A stretch of 64,000 bases of DNA from assembly GCF_014251955.1 (NCBI RefSeq), contig NZ_CP059203.1, forward strand, positions 487,963 to 551,962, read 5' to 3'. The position numbers and the translations under genes were made by a program. Source of the stretch: Blattabacterium cuenoti (lineage in GTDB: Bacteria; Bacteroidota; Bacteroidia; Flavobacteriales; Blattabacteriaceae). The first letter of the stretch is position 1. Every line of letters starts with the position of its first letter. Below the pieces are notes generated by a model, which saw nothing but the letters and a program-made list of their open reading frames with translations, was not told where the DNA came from and did no database searches. This document shows positions 1 through 10,349 of this stretch, piece by piece.

Positions 1-1020
1 TCCTATTATCAATGAAGGAATTAAAATGTGCATTACGTAATATAAAAATATTTTATAAATAACTTTGTTTTCAGATCCTATAATTTTTAAAATTCCTATA
101 GTTTTCGTTCTTTCTAAAATGAGAATTAAAAGAAATACGATCATATTAATAATAAGAGCTATCAAAACTACGAAAATAATAACAAGAATATTGACATTAA
201 AAATATGAATCCATTCTAAAATATTAGAATAAAATTTATCATAAATAGTTTGAACCAGAAAATTTCTGGTAATTTTTTTGGAAATTTTATTTTTAATAAA
301 TTCCGTTTTTTTATGATCAATAGAAGATAAAAAAAATTCAACTCCTTCTACAAAATTTTCATTCCAATTGTTTATATTCTGTATATGTTTCATATCTCCA
401 ATAATATAAACATCATCAAATTCTGGAATTCCCGTATCATATAATCCACACACATAAAATTTTTTAGAAATAAAAAAAGGGATTCCTTTTTTGAAAAAAA
501 GGAAATTGATTTGAATCAATGAACCAATGTTCAAGCCTAATGAAATGGAAACTTTTTGAGATAAAATAACTTCTTGACTAGAAAAAAGACTTTTTTTTAT
601 CCTTGAAAAAGATCCTTTAACTAAAAAATCTTGAAAAAAAACAGGATTATAATCTTTTTTAGATAATCCTTTGAATACAAATCTTTCTACATTTTTATTT
701 TTTGCAATAATCATTACATTTTTTTCAGAAAAAGTATGAATATGACGAATAGAATTTTTATGAATAAAAAATTCAACAGGAACTTCTTTTCTAGAAAATG
801 GAACCTCTTTTTTTGACGTGATAATAATTTGACCTTTAATATTCAATAACTTTTTTATTATAACTTCTTTAAATCCAAATCCTATAGAAAAAGTTAGAAT
901 AGTTATAATCACACTAATTACTATTGTAATTTGTGTGATTATAACTATTGTATAAAATATTTTACTTTGACTATAATTTTTCCAAATCGTTTTCTTTGAA
1001 AAAAACCATTCAAAATTCAA
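1..1020 (-). CDS. ABC transporter permease, FtsX/LolC-E-like (C-terminus beyond window)
   Basis: An open frame of 340 codons runs off the left edge. An N-terminal membrane segment (about residues 22-45, rich in I, V and T) is followed by a soluble, presumably periplasmic domain of roughly 220 residues. A second membrane segment rich in I, V and L precedes the motif LERTKTIGILKIIGS, which is typical of FtsX-family permeases (LolC/LolE, MacB type). These permeases act in the inner membrane with an ATPase partner, often releasing lipoproteins. The start is inferred to be TTG: a stop lies five codons upstream and no in-frame ATG occurs for about 100 codons. It follows dnaB by 15 bases on the same strand. 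The exact substrate cannot be told from this fragment. Confidence 0.75.
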   Translation of the reverse strand, partial: MNFEWFFSKKTIWKNYSQSKIFYTIVIITQITIVISVIITILTFSIGFGFKEVIIKKLLNIKGQIIITSKKEVPFSRKEVPVEFFIHKNSIRHIHTFSEKNVMIIAKNKNVERFVFKGLSKKDYNPVFFQDFLVKGSFSRIKKSLFSSQEVILSQKVSISLGLNIGSLIQINFLFFKKGIPFFISKKFYVCGLYDTGIPEFDDVYIIGDMKHIQNINNWNENFVEGVEFFLSSIDHKKTEFIKNKISKKITRNFLVQTIYDKFYSNILEWIHIFNVNILVIIFVVLIALIINMIVFLLILILERTKTIGILKIIGSENKVIYKIFLYYVMHILIPSLIIG

Positions 1021-1035
1021 AAGATATTTTTTTTC

Positions 1036-2613
1036 TTAAAAAGAAAAATTATTCTCATCTGTTGTTGTTATGAGAGGATCCTTAAAATCAATATCTTCGT
1101 ATGAAGATAGAGGAGAAGTAGGAGAAGAAGATTTTTTTTCTATAACATTTTTTTTGTAATCTTCTTCCCAATCTAAAGAAGATATTTTTTTTTCTTCAAA
1201 ATCCATAAATTTAGATTGATGACTTATAAATTTTAAACGAAATTTATCCAATACTCCATTTCTATGTTTCGCTATTATGATTTCTGCTTGACCAATACAA
1301 GAATCATTTTCATCAGTATCCCAAGTATTGAATCCATAATATTCAGGTCTATAAATAAATAAAACAATATCTGCATCCTGCTCTATAGCTCCAGATTCAC
1401 GTAAATCAGATAACAAAGGACGTTTACTCCCACCTCTTGTTTCTACTGCTCTAGATAATTGTGATAAAGCAATAATAGGAATATCCAGTTCCTTTGCTAT
1501 AGATTTTAAATTTCTAGAAATGATTGATATTTCTTGTTCCCTATTTATCAATCTACTAGAATAATAACCATGATTGTTACTAATTCCCATTAATTGCATA
1601 TAGTCTATCAAAATTAATTTGATTCCATGTTGAGAGATCAAACGACGACATTTTGCACGTAAACTAAATATAGATAAAGAGGGAGTATCATCTATAAAAA
1701 GAGGTGCTTCTTTTAATTTTTTAGTTTTAAAAAAAAGACATTTCCAATCTAAATCAGATAAATAAGATTTTTTCAGTTTTTCTGAAGAGATACCAGACTC
1801 CGATGAAATCAATCTTGTGATTAATTGAATAGATGACATTTCTAATGAAAAAATAACAACAGGAATATTTTGTTCTATTACAATATTTCTAACCATAGAC
1901 AACATAAAAGTTGTTTTTCCCATACCAGGTCTAGAAGCAAGTATAATTAAATCTGAATTCTGCCATCCAGAAGTAATTTGATCCATTTTATAAAAACCAG
2001 AAGAAATTCCACTTAATCCATTTTTATTTTTTCCTATTTTTTTTATTCTTTCAATAGCTTTCATGATGAGAGATTGTGTATTCTCATACTTTTTTGATCT
2101 TAAATATTTTTGATTAATTTCAAAAAGTTTAGATTCCGCTTTATCTAAAAGTTCAAAAACATCTGTCCTCTCATCATAACAGTTTTCTATAAGATCAGAA
2201 GATATGCTTATCAATTTTCTCATCATAAATTTTTGTTGGACTATACGACTATGATATTCTATATGTGCAGAAGAAATAACTTTCTGTGTTAATTCTATTA
2301 AATACAACTCTCCTCCTATAATATCTAGTTTTCCATCTTGACGTAATTGGTTGGAAACAGTATAAATATCTACAGGCTTAGAATTAAGATATAACTTTTG
2401 AATAGCACGAAATATATCTTGATGTTCCTTTTTATAAAAAACTTCAGGAAAAAGAATATCAATAATTTCATCTAATCCTTTTTTATCAATCAGAATAGCA
2501 CCTATTATCGCATATTCTAAATCCAATGCTTGAGGAGGTATTTTTCCATTTTTTATGAAATCAGAACAAAATTTTTTTTCTTCCTCTTGGATTAGATGAT
2601 TCATTTTTATCAT
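1036..2613 (-). CDS. dnaB: Replicative DNA helicase DnaB
   Basis: This is the hexameric helicase that unwinds DNA at the replication fork. The N-terminal DnaB domain starts near residue 27 (PPQALDLEYAIIGAILID). The RecA-like ATPase domain follows, with Walker A SRPGMGKT at 227-234, the Walker B region LILIDYMQLM, and the DnaB signature SQLSRAVETR with LRESGAIEQDAD. The 525-residue length is normal for Bacteroidetes. An alternative start is Met4. The gene lies downstream of accA after a 192-base leader with a small palindrome. Confidence 0.97.
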   Translation of the reverse strand: MIKMNHLIQEEEKKFCSDFIKNGKIPPQALDLEYAIIGAILIDKKGLDEIIDILFPEVFYKKEHQDIFRAIQKLYLNSKPVDIYTVSNQLRQDGKLDIIGGELYLIELTQKVISSAHIEYHSRIVQQKFMMRKLISISSDLIENCYDERTDVFELLDKAESKLFEINQKYLRSKKYENTQSLIMKAIERIKKIGKNKNGLSGISSGFYKMDQITSGWQNSDLIILASRPGMGKTTFMLSMVRNIVIEQNIPVVIFSLEMSSIQLITRLISSESGISSEKLKKSYLSDLDWKCLFFKTKKLKEAPLFIDDTPSLSIFSLRAKCRRLISQHGIKLILIDYMQLMGISNNHGYYSSRLINREQEISIISRNLKSIAKELDIPIIALSQLSRAVETRGGSKRPLLSDLRESGAIEQDADIVLFIYRPEYYGFNTWDTDENDSCIGQAEIIIAKHRNGVLDKFRLKFISHQSKFMDFEEKKISSLDWEEDYKKNVIEKKSSSPTSPLSSYEDIDFKDPLITTTDENNFSF

Positions 2614-2672
2614 GATAAAAAATATTACACAACTTTTTTTTACTACTATTCTGTATACGTCCGTGTTGTGTT

Positions 2673-2689
2673 AGTAATAACATATTACT
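2673..2689. repeat. Small perfect palindrome in dnaB leader
   Basis: AGTAATA and TATTACT form a 7-bp perfect inverted repeat around a 3-base loop, about 60 bases upstream of the dnaB start. It sits in a locally GC-richer patch of the leader. It could be a protein-binding site or an RNA hairpin, but the sequence alone does not show which. Confidence 0.4.
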
Positions 2690-2770
2690 CCCTACTCCAC
2701 TGCACGTTTTCCTTTATAAAACACAAAAAATTATAAATTATACAATAATAAACAAATTAAATTTTTTGAT

Positions 2771-2804
2771 AATGATTTTATATATTTCTTATATAAGAAT
2801 CATT
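2771..2804 (-). terminator. Hairpin directly after accA stop
   Basis: Two arms (AATGATTTTATATA at 2771 and TATATAAGAATCATT at 2790) pair almost perfectly with one bulge, immediately past the accA stop. On the minus strand the hairpin is followed by a weakly T-containing stretch. It could be an intrinsic terminator or a 3'-end stabiliser between accA and dnaB. The stem is A/T-rich, so its strength is doubtful. Confidence 0.4.
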
Positions 2805-2805
2805 T

Positions 2806-3762
2806 TTAATCATAAAAAAAACCTATAGAAATATACTTATTTTTCCTATTTCTGATTAAAACTTCTGTATCAAAAAATGATAATTGTTTATAATATTTCA
2901 TGATTTGTTTTTTAACGACTTTATATGCTAATTCAGGACGAAAATGAGCACCTCCTAAAGGTTCTTTAATAATATCATCTATAAGATTTAATTTATGCAT
3001 ATCTTCTGCCGTTAATTTTAATGTTTCTGCTGATTTTTCTTTTTTTTCCCAATTTCCCCAAAGTATTGCAGAACAACTTTCAGGAGAAATCACAGAATAC
3101 CAAGAATTTTCCATCATAGAAACCTTATCTCCTATTCCAATACCTAATGCCCCCCCACTTGCTCCTTCTCCTATAATTATAACAATTATAGGAACTTTCA
3201 AACACATCATTTCATAAATGTTTTTTCCAATAGCTTCTCCTTGACCTCTTTCTTCTGCTTCAATTCCAGGAAAAGCACCTGGCGTATCTATAAAGGTTAC
3301 AATCGGTTTACGAAATTTTTCCGCTAGTTTCATAAGACGTAATGCTTTTCTATATCCTTCTGGATTAGGCATTCCAAATCTTCTATATTGCCTATCCTTC
3401 GTGTTTTTCCCTTTTTGAGTTCCTACAAACATAAAAGTTTTCTCTTCTATTTTTCCAAAACCTCCGATCATCGCTTTATCATCTCCAATATAACGATCTC
3501 CATGTAATTCAATAAAAGAATCTTTCTTTGTAATAGAAATAATGTAATCTAAAGTATAAGGTCTATTTGGATGTCTAGATAATTGAACTCTTTGCCAAGG
3601 AGTTAATTGACTATGTAATTTTTTAATAGTTTGTTCCAATTTATCCTGTAATTGACTACAAACTTCTTTCATATTTACACCACTTTTCTTTTCTATAAGA
3701 ATGCAATTAATATATTGATCATAAATTTCTTTTATAGGTTTTTCAAAATCTAAATATTCCAT
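2806..3762 (-). CDS. accA: Acetyl-CoA carboxylase carboxyltransferase subunit alpha
   Basis: AccA pairs with AccD to move the carboxyl group from carboxybiotin to acetyl-CoA, making malonyl-CoA for fatty-acid synthesis. The 318 residues match the usual AccA length. The family blocks [37 protein letters not shown] and [15 protein letters not shown] are all present; the glycine pairs form the oxyanion holes. It is downstream of sdhB by 36 bases on the same strand, and accD is not in the window. Confidence 0.97.
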   Translation of the reverse strand: MEYLDFEKPIKEIYDQYINCILIEKKSGVNMKEVCSQLQDKLEQTIKKLHSQLTPWQRVQLSRHPNRPYTLDYIISITKKDSFIELHGDRYIGDDKAMIGGFGKIEEKTFMFVGTQKGKNTKDRQYRRFGMPNPEGYRKALRLMKLAEKFRKPIVTFIDTPGAFPGIEAEERGQGEAIGKNIYEMMCLKVPIIVIIIGEGASGGALGIGIGDKVSMMENSWYSVISPESCSAILWGNWEKKEKSAETLKLTAEDMHKLNLIDDIIKEPLGGAHFRPELAYKVVKKQIMKYYKQLSFFDTEVLIRNRKNKYISIGFFYD

Positions 3763-3798
3763 GATTATGAATATTAAAAAAAATATTTTTTATTTATT

Positions 3799-4560
3799 TT
3801 ATGTAAATGATAAAATATATTCTTTATTTAGAAAAGAAATGTATTCTGTAGAAATTCCTTTTGGACACTCAATTTCACAAGCTTGAGTATTGGTACAACT
3901 CCCAAATCCTTCCTCATCCATTTTTTTTACCATATTTAATACACGGTTTTTTCTTTCTATTTTTCCTTGTGGAAGAAAAGCAAACTGTGTTACTTTTGCT
4001 GAAACAAATAACATAGCGGACCTATTTTTACATGCAGCAACACACGCTCCACATCCAATACATGTAGCCGCATCGAAAGCTTTATCTGCATCTTCTTTGG
4101 GAATAGGAATCATGTTTCCATCTATTGTTTTTCCAAATGTATTCACAGAAATAAATCCTCCTGATATAATAATTCTATCTAAAGATGATCTATCGACAAT
4201 AAGATCTTTAATGATAGGAAAAGGCTTTGCTCTCCAAGGTTCAATATATATAGTTTCTCCATTATGAAAATGACGCATGTGTAATTGACAAGTTGTCACT
4301 AAATCATCTGGACCATGAGCTCTTCCATTTATGTATAAAGAACACATTCCACAGATTCCTTCACGACAATCGTGATCGAATGATATAGGAGATTCTTTTT
4401 TCTCATATAATATTTGATGATTTAAAAGATCTAACATCTCTAGAAAAGAACTATTAGGAGAAAGATTATAAATTTTATAAGTTTTAAACTTACCCTTTTC
4501 TTTATTATTTTTTTGCCTCCATATTTTTAATGTAAAATTGAGTAATCCTTTCTTCATCAT
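3799..4560 (-). CDS. sdhB: Succinate dehydrogenase iron-sulfur subunit
   Basis: SdhB passes electrons from the flavoprotein to the membrane quinone site. The N-terminal plant-type ferredoxin domain holds the [2Fe-2S] ligands Cys65, Cys70, Cys73 and Cys91. The C-terminal domain holds CIGCGACVAAC (167-177), CTNTQAC (222-228) and Cys232, which bind the [4Fe-4S] and [3Fe-4S] clusters. All expected cysteines are present. The gene follows sdhA by 20 bases and is the last of the sdhC-sdhA-sdhB set, so co-transcription is likely. Confidence 0.97.
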   Translation of the reverse strand: MMKKGLLNFTLKIWRQKNNKEKGKFKTYKIYNLSPNSSFLEMLDLLNHQILYEKKESPISFDHDCREGICGMCSLYINGRAHGPDDLVTTCQLHMRHFHNGETIYIEPWRAKPFPIIKDLIVDRSSLDRIIISGGFISVNTFGKTIDGNMIPIPKEDADKAFDAATCIGCGACVAACKNRSAMLFVSAKVTQFAFLPQGKIERKNRVLNMVKKMDEEGFGSCTNTQACEIECPKGISTEYISFLNKEYILSFT

Positions 4561-4580
4561 ATTATTTATTTATGTCTTCT

Positions 4581-6629
4581 TTATTTATAAGAACGAGATT
4601 GCAATTTTACAAAATTAAAAGATAAGTTTTCTTTATGCATAATTTCTTCACTAAGAAGTTTTTCTTTTTGATATTCCCATATAGAAACATATTTATAATG
4701 AATATCGTCTCGTAAAGCTTCCCCTTCTTTTGTTTGATATTCCTCTCTAAAATGACTTCCACAAGATTCTTTTCTATTTAAAGCATCCATTGCTACTAAC
4801 TCTCCTAATTCTAAAAAATCTGCAACCCGTCCAGCTTTTTCTAATTCTAAATTTAATCCATCATTTATATTTCCAGGAACAAAAATATTTTTCCAAAATT
4901 CCTCACGGAGTTCTTGTATTTTTTTTATGGATTTTAATAATCCCGTATGATTTCTACTCATTCCAACATATTTCCACATGATTTTTCCAAGTTCTTTATG
5001 AAAAAAATCAACAGAAAGATCTCCATTATTATGAAGTAATCGTTTTATTCTATCTTTTACATTTTTTTCTGATTTATCAAATTCCTTATGTTCTGTAGAT
5101 ATGTTTTTTGTGGTATTAGAATTAGAAACATGTATTATATGAGATAAATAATCAGCTATAGTATATGGCAAAATAAAATACCCATCTGCTAATCCTTGCA
5201 TTAATGCAGATGCTCCAAGACGATTAGCTCCATGATCTGAAAAATTTGCTTCTCCTATAATATAACATCCTGTTATAGAAGACATTAAATTATAATCTAC
5301 CCATATCCCCCCCATAGTATAATGAACAGCAGGATAAATTCTCATGGGATTTTTATAAGGGTTTTGATTTGTTATTTTTTCATACATATGAAATAAATTT
5401 CCATATTTAGATTCTAAAACACTTTCTCCTAACTTTTTAATCTCTATGGAAGATGGGGTTTTGATTCCAAGTTCATTTGCTTTTTCTATTCCATATTGTT
5501 CTATAGAATAAGAAAAATCTAAAAATACACCTTCTTTCGTTTCATTATTCTCTATTCCCAACCCTTTATCACAACGTTCTTTAGCAGCACGTGATGCAAC
5601 ATCTCTTGGAACAAGATTTCCAAATGATGGATAACGTCTCTCAAGATAATAATCTCTGTCTTCTTCAAGAATTTCTTCAGGAGATTTATTCCCATTTCTT
5701 ATAGAAATGGAATCTTCTACTTTTTTTGGAACCCATATACGGCCATCATTCCTCAATGATTCAGACATTAATGTTAATTTAGATTGATAATTTCCATGAA
5801 CTGGAATACAAGTTGGATGTATTTGAGTATAACAAGGATTTGCAAAAAATCCCCCTTTTTTATGAACTTTCCAGATAGCACTAGCATTAGCTCCCATCGC
5901 ATTAGTAGATAAAAAAAACACATTTCCATAACCTCCAGATGCAATAACAATAGCATGAGCTGCATGACGTTCAATTTCTCCAGAAATTAGATTTCTAGCA
6001 ATAATACCTCTAGCAACTCCTTCTATAACAACTAAATCAAGCATTTCATGACGATTATACATTTTTATTCTTCCTTTTCCAATTTGTCTAGACATAGCTG
6101 AATAACATCCCAATAAAAGTTGTTGTCCAGTTTGTCCTTTGGCATAAAAAGTTCTAGAAACTTTAGTCCCTCCAAAAGACCTATTTTCAAGATAACCAGC
6201 ATAATCACGAGCGAATGGAACTCCTTGAGCAACACATTGATCTATAATATTAGAAGATATTTCTGCCAAACGATAAACATTTGCTTCTCTAGATCTATAA
6301 TCTCCACCTTTAATAGTGTCATAAAAAAGTTGAAAAACAGAATCATTATCTCCTTTGTAATTTTTAGAAGCATTAATTCCTCCTTGAGCAGCAACAGAGT
6401 GAGCTCTTCTAGGAGAATCTTGATAACAAAAAACTTTAACTTTATATCCTAGTTCAGCTAAAGAAGAAGAAGCAGATCCACCGGAAAGTCCGGTTCCAAT
6501 CACTATAATCTCTATATTAGATCTATTCTTAGGAGAGACTAATTTTAAAGTAGATTTATGATTGGTCCATTTTTTAGTGAGTTCTCCACTCGGTATTTTT
6601 GAGTTTAATTTCAAATAGTTTTGAATCAA
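4581..6629 (-). CDS. sdhA: Succinate dehydrogenase/fumarate reductase flavoprotein subunit
   Basis: SdhA oxidises succinate to fumarate using covalently bound FAD. The dinucleotide fold [10 protein letters not shown] starts at residue 45, and [10 protein letters not shown] carries the His77 expected to hold FAD. The active-site region HPTCIPVHG and the conserved [11 protein letters not shown] block are visible. The 682-residue length and the presence of a single cytochrome b neighbour fit the Bacteroidetes type B enzyme. Spacing is 24 bases from sdhC and 20 bases to sdhB. Confidence 0.97.
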   Translation of the reverse strand: MIQNYLKLNSKIPSGELTKKWTNHKSTLKLVSPKNRSNIEIIVIGTGLSGGSASSSLAELGYKVKVFCYQDSPRRAHSVAAQGGINASKNYKGDNDSVFQLFYDTIKGGDYRSREANVYRLAEISSNIIDQCVAQGVPFARDYAGYLENRSFGGTKVSRTFYAKGQTGQQLLLGCYSAMSRQIGKGRIKMYNRHEMLDLVVIEGVARGIIARNLISGEIERHAAHAIVIASGGYGNVFFLSTNAMGANASAIWKVHKKGGFFANPCYTQIHPTCIPVHGNYQSKLTLMSESLRNDGRIWVPKKVEDSISIRNGNKSPEEILEEDRDYYLERRYPSFGNLVPRDVASRAAKERCDKGLGIENNETKEGVFLDFSYSIEQYGIEKANELGIKTPSSIEIKKLGESVLESKYGNLFHMYEKITNQNPYKNPMRIYPAVHYTMGGIWVDYNLMSSITGCYIIGEANFSDHGANRLGASALMQGLADGYFILPYTIADYLSHIIHVSNSNTTKNISTEHKEFDKSEKNVKDRIKRLLHNNGDLSVDFFHKELGKIMWKYVGMSRNHTGLLKSIKKIQELREEFWKNIFVPGNINDGLNLELEKAGRVADFLELGELVAMDALNRKESCGSHFREEYQTKEGEALRDDIHYKYVSIWEYQKEKLLSEEIMHKENLSFNFVKLQSRSYK

Positions 6630-6653
6630 ATTAAAAAATATTATAAATAACGA

Positions 6654-7385
6654 CTACCATTGAATGAAAAAAAACCAAATAGCTATGATAGAGAATCCAG
6701 AACAAATGAGCCAAAAATAAAAACAACCTAATTTTTGTATCCAATACAATCTTTTCTTATTAGTAGATAAACCTAATGACTGAAAAGATGATTGAAATCC
6801 ATGACTCAAATGAATTCCTAAAATAAAAAACGAAAAAACATATACAAATGTATATATAGGGTTTTTAAATAATGTAACAACCACATTATAATCCGAATTA
6901 TGATTCGAATATTTCATAGGAATCATAAAATTCATCAAGTGTAAAACTAAAAAACATAAAATTAAAAATCCTGTATAAATCATAGTACGGCTACCAAATG
7001 AAGAAATAGATTTTTGTACAGCATAATCTTCTTCCCCTTTCAATTTTCTATTTTTGATATGTAATCTTATTCCAAAAAGAATATGAACAATGAATCCTAA
7101 TGCAAGAACATATTCTAATATTCTAATGATGGCATTTCTTCTCATAAAAGAAACGGCTTCATTGAAGGCTTCTTCTCCGTAAAAAAGAAAAAGATTCACA
7201 CTCAAATGTAACGATAAAAAAGACATAAGAAAGATTCCCGTAATAGCCATAATTACTTTTTTACCTACAGAAGATTGAATCAAATGATATTGATTCATTC
7301 TAGTAGAAGAAGAAATAGAATTTCTATCTTCGTAAAGATATTTAAAAAAATATTTTAATTTTAATAAAAAATTTCTTTGTATCAT
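6654..7385 (-). CDS. sdhC: Succinate dehydrogenase cytochrome b subunit (type B, fused)
   Basis: This is the membrane anchor that holds haem b and reduces menaquinone. About five hydrophobic helices are visible, with helix-borne histidines such as SLHLSVNLFLF, FIVHILFGIRLH, LVLHLMNF and GIHLSHGFQSSFQSLG. One polypeptide does the work of SdhC plus SdhD, as expected for type B enzymes. The start codon overlaps the upstream desulfurase stop by one base. A later start at MNQYHLIQ (about residue 28) is also possible. Confidence 0.93.
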   Translation of the reverse strand: MIQRNFLLKLKYFFKYLYEDRNSISSSTRMNQYHLIQSSVGKKVIMAITGIFLMSFLSLHLSVNLFLFYGEEAFNEAVSFMRRNAIIRILEYVLALGFIVHILFGIRLHIKNRKLKGEEDYAVQKSISSFGSRTMIYTGFLILCFLVLHLMNFMIPMKYSNHNSDYNVVVTLFKNPIYTFVYVFSFFILGIHLSHGFQSSFQSLGLSTNKKRLYWIQKLGCFYFWLICSGFSIIAIWFFFIQW

Positions 7386-8554
7386 TAACTTTCTATTTTC
7401 TTTTTTAAAGCTTTTATGAAAAAATCAATATCTTTTTTTTCATTGAAAATTCCAAAAGAAATTCTTACAGGCATCATTGTTTCTAACAAATGTTTATCCT
7501 TGGTGATTGATTGAATCACGTGAGATATTTTTTTTTCAAAATTATTTGATTTACATGAACTCCCATTAGAAATAGATACTCCCATTAAATCTAAATGAAA
7601 ATACAATAAATTATCCTTTTTTGGATAAAAAATATTTAATATAGTAGGAATACTCTTCTCAAGAGAATCTGATAACCCATTAAAAATAACATTTGGAATT
7701 ATTTTTTGTAATTCTGAAATACAATAAGATTTTAAATATTTCATTTTTTCTAAATGATTCGTTAGATTACAATAAGACAAATGCAATGCTTTTGATAATC
7801 CAACAATTCCATAAACATTTTCTGTTCCTGAACGTATTCCATATTCTTGATTTCCCCCTGTAATTAATGGTTTTATTCTTTTTATGATTTTTTCTCTAAT
7901 ATACACAAAACCGATTCCTTTTGGCCCATAAAATTTATGGGCACTTGCCGTTGCAAAATCAAAAGAAAACTGTTTCATATTAATTGAAATATTTCCTATG
8001 ATTTGAATAAGATCCGAATGAAAATAAGCATTATACTTTTTACAGAGAGAAACAACTTTATCTATTTCTAATAAATTTCCTATTTCGTTATTAGCATACA
8101 TTAAACTAACAAGCATTTTTTTAGATTTATAGGAATTTTTTTTTAATATTTTTTCTAAATGATTCAAATCAATCACTCCTTTATCTTGAATACGAACAAA
8201 TTCTACAAGTATTTGGTGATTCCAAGATAAATTCATAACTGTTTGTAATACAGAGTCGTGTTCCAATGGAGAGGTCAAAATAGATTTGACTTTTAAATCT
8301 ATTATAGAAGATCTCAAAACAAGGTTATTGGCTTCAGTTCCACCTGAAGTAAAAATGATTTCATGTGGTTCAGCATTAATTTCTTTTGCTATACGAATTC
8401 TAGATTCTTCTATGATTGATCGAGTTTTTCTTCCATAACTGTGTTGTGTCGAAGATGGATTTCCAAATGAATCTTTTAATGTTTTTAACATAACTTTTAT
8501 AACTTCACTTCTTACAGGAGTTGTAGCTGCATTATCTAAATATACTTTTTTCAT
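7385..8554 (-). CDS. iscS: Cysteine desulfurase, IscS/NifS type
   Basis: This PLP enzyme takes sulfur from cysteine for Fe-S clusters and thiolation. The start MKKVYLDNAATTPVR is typical. The PLP lysine lies in ASAHKFYGPKGIGF, and the sulfur-carrying cysteine is in SNGSSCKSNN, on a short loop. The 389 residues match class I (IscS/NifS) desulfurases rather than SufS. It starts the minus-strand run into sdhCAB, whose SdhB subunit needs three Fe-S clusters. The iscS/nifS naming is by family only. Confidence 0.9.
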   Translation of the reverse strand: MKKVYLDNAATTPVRSEVIKVMLKTLKDSFGNPSSTQHSYGRKTRSIIEESRIRIAKEINAEPHEIIFTSGGTEANNLVLRSSIIDLKVKSILTSPLEHDSVLQTVMNLSWNHQILVEFVRIQDKGVIDLNHLEKILKKNSYKSKKMLVSLMYANNEIGNLLEIDKVVSLCKKYNAYFHSDLIQIIGNISINMKQFSFDFATASAHKFYGPKGIGFVYIREKIIKRIKPLITGGNQEYGIRSGTENVYGIVGLSKALHLSYCNLTNHLEKMKYLKSYCISELQKIIPNVIFNGLSDSLEKSIPTILNIFYPKKDNLLYFHLDLMGVSISNGSSCKSNNFEKKISHVIQSITKDKHLLETMMPVRISFGIFNEKKDIDFFIKALKKKIES

Positions 8555-8597
8555 TAAAAAATTATTATAATTTATTCAAATTCTGATTATTAAAAAA

Positions 8598-8605
8598 CAA
8601 ATCTA
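8598..8605 (-). promoter_or_regulatory. Possible -7 element for the iscS-sdh cluster
   Basis: On the minus strand this reads TAGATTTG, a match to the Bacteroidetes -7 consensus TAnnTTTG, about 43 bases before the desulfurase start. No clear -33 TTTG is seen at the right distance. In such AT-rich DNA this match could be chance. Confidence 0.3.
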
Positions 8606-8621
8606 TAAAAGACCTCTTCGT

Positions 8622-8629
8622 TAATTTTG
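8622..8629 (+). promoter_or_regulatory. Possible -7 element for rny
   Basis: TAATTTTG matches the Bacteroidetes -7 consensus TAnnTTTG, inside the divergent iscS/rny intergenic region and about 135 bases upstream of rny. The -33 TTTG is not evident. Chance occurrence is quite possible. Confidence 0.3.
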
Positions 8630-8763
8630 TATATTTATCATTGTTATTTTTATGAATTCAATTCAAGTTTTTATTATAAATTTTTATAGTTTTTACTTAT
8701 TGTTTTTTTGTTTTAAAAATGTTATTAAAATGTCTATTTTATTTTTATTTAAATTGAGTAAAT

Positions 8764-10335
8764 ATGAAAATAAATGTTGGATTTTCGGTCCTAATGGGGT
8801 TTATGATTGGAATTATTACATGTTATTTTTTTGGAAAGAAAACTATATTGAAAAAATATATTCAATTATTAGAAAAAGCAAATATTCAAGCAAAAAAAAT
8901 GATGAAAAATGCTGAAAAAGAAGGAGAATCTATAAAGAAAAAGAAAATGCTTCAAGCAAAAGAAAAATTTATAGAACTTAAATCAAAACATGAAAAAGAT
9001 GTTCATTTTAGAGAAAAAAAAATAATTGATATAGAAAAAAAAACAAAAGAAAAAGAAAGTAGATTATCAAAAGAAATAGAAATTTTTTTTAAAAAAAATA
9101 ATCGTTTAGAAGCACAAATACATGATTATGAAAAAAAATTCAAAATTCTTAAAAAAAAACAAGAAGAGTTTAACGATATGCATATCAAACAAATAGAATT
9201 ACTTGAAAAAATATCCAATTATTCTTCTGAAGAAGCCAAAAATGATTTAATTGAAATTTTTAAAGAAGAAGCAAAAGGAAAAGCACAATCACATATACAA
9301 AATATTAGAGAAGAATCTCAATTAACTGCAAAAATGGAAGCAAGAAAAATTGTCATACAAGCTATTCAAAGAATAGGAACAGAACAAGCAGTTGAAAATG
9401 CAGTATCTGTTTTCAATATAGAATCAGATGATGTAAAAGGTCGTATAATTGGAAGAGAGGGAAGAAATATAAGAGCTTTAGAAAAAGCAACGGGAGTAGA
9501 AATCATTGTAGATGATACCCCGGAAGCAATTCTTTTATCTTGTTTTAATCCTATACGAAGAGAAGTTGCAAGATTATCTCTTCATAAATTAGTTATAGAT
9601 GGCCGTATACATCCGGCAAGGATTGAAGAAATTGTAGAAAAAACAGAAAAACAAATTGAAGAAGAAATAGTAGAAATAGGAAAAAAAAATATAATAGATT
9701 TAGAAATTCATGGAATTCATCCCGAATTAATTAAAATGATAGGAAGAATGAAATATCGTTCCTCTTATGGACAAAATCTTTTACAACATTCTCGTGAAGT
9801 AGCTCATTTATCAGGAATATTAGCTTCAGAACTTGGTTTAAATACTAAACTAGCTAAACGTGCAGGATTATTACATGATATTGGAAAAATTCCTGAAACA
9901 GAATCAGAGCTTCCACATGCTATTTTAGGAATGCAATGGGCAGAAAAATATGGAGAAAATATGGAAGTGTGTAACGCAATAGGAGCACATCATGATGAAA
10001 TAGAAATGAAAGTTTTAATTTCTCCTATTGTACAAGTATCAGATTCTATTAGCGGAGCACGTCCAGGAGTAAGAAGAAATTCTTTTGAATCTTATTCAAA
10101 AAGGTTAAAAAATTTAGAAGATATAGCTTTTAGTTTTGACGGAGTCAATAAAGCATTTGCTATACAAGCAGGAAGAGAACTACGTGTTTTAGTAGAAAGT
10201 AAAAAAATAGATGATAAAAAGGCTTTTCAATTATCTTGTGATATAACAGAAAAAATAAAAAACGAAATGACTTATCCTGGTCAAATCAAAGTAACAGTGA
10301 TCAGAGAAACTAGAGCTGTACAAATAGCCAGATAA
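8764..10335 (+). CDS. rny: Ribonuclease Y
   Basis: RNase Y is a membrane-anchored endoribonuclease that starts mRNA decay. An N-terminal membrane helix (about residues 5-23) is followed by a long Lys/Glu coiled coil to about residue 150. A KH domain follows ([17 protein letters not shown], about 224-240), then an HD domain with the metal-binding pair His371-Asp372 in LLHDIGK. The 523 residues equal the usual length. It is divergent from the desulfurase and followed 14 bases later by the deoxyhypusine-synthase-like gene. Confidence 0.96.
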   Translation: MKINVGFSVLMGFMIGIITCYFFGKKTILKKYIQLLEKANIQAKKMMKNAEKEGESIKKKKMLQAKEKFIELKSKHEKDVHFREKKIIDIEKKTKEKESRLSKEIEIFFKKNNRLEAQIHDYEKKFKILKKKQEEFNDMHIKQIELLEKISNYSSEEAKNDLIEIFKEEAKGKAQSHIQNIREESQLTAKMEARKIVIQAIQRIGTEQAVENAVSVFNIESDDVKGRIIGREGRNIRALEKATGVEIIVDDTPEAILLSCFNPIRREVARLSLHKLVIDGRIHPARIEEIVEKTEKQIEEEIVEIGKKNIIDLEIHGIHPELIKMIGRMKYRSSYGQNLLQHSREVAHLSGILASELGLNTKLAKRAGLLHDIGKIPETESELPHAILGMQWAEKYGENMEVCNAIGAHHDEIEMKVLISPIVQVSDSISGARPGVRRNSFESYSKRLKNLEDIAFSFDGVNKAFAIQAGRELRVLVESKKIDDKKAFQLSCDITEKIKNEMTYPGQIKVTVIRETRAVQIAR

Positions 10336-10349
10336 TAATAATAAATTTT

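Noticed and set aside
2614-2805. Replication origin next to dnaB
   Set aside because: There is no cluster of DnaA boxes, and dnaB location is not a reliable origin marker.
6120-6452. Plus-strand open frame opposite sdhA
   Set aside because: It lies antisense to a well-supported gene, is Ser/Ile/Asn-rich and resembles no family.
8652-8915. Plus-strand open frame overlapping the rny start
   Set aside because: It is in another frame of the rny leader and 5' end, is hydrophobic only because of T-rich DNA, and has no homology.
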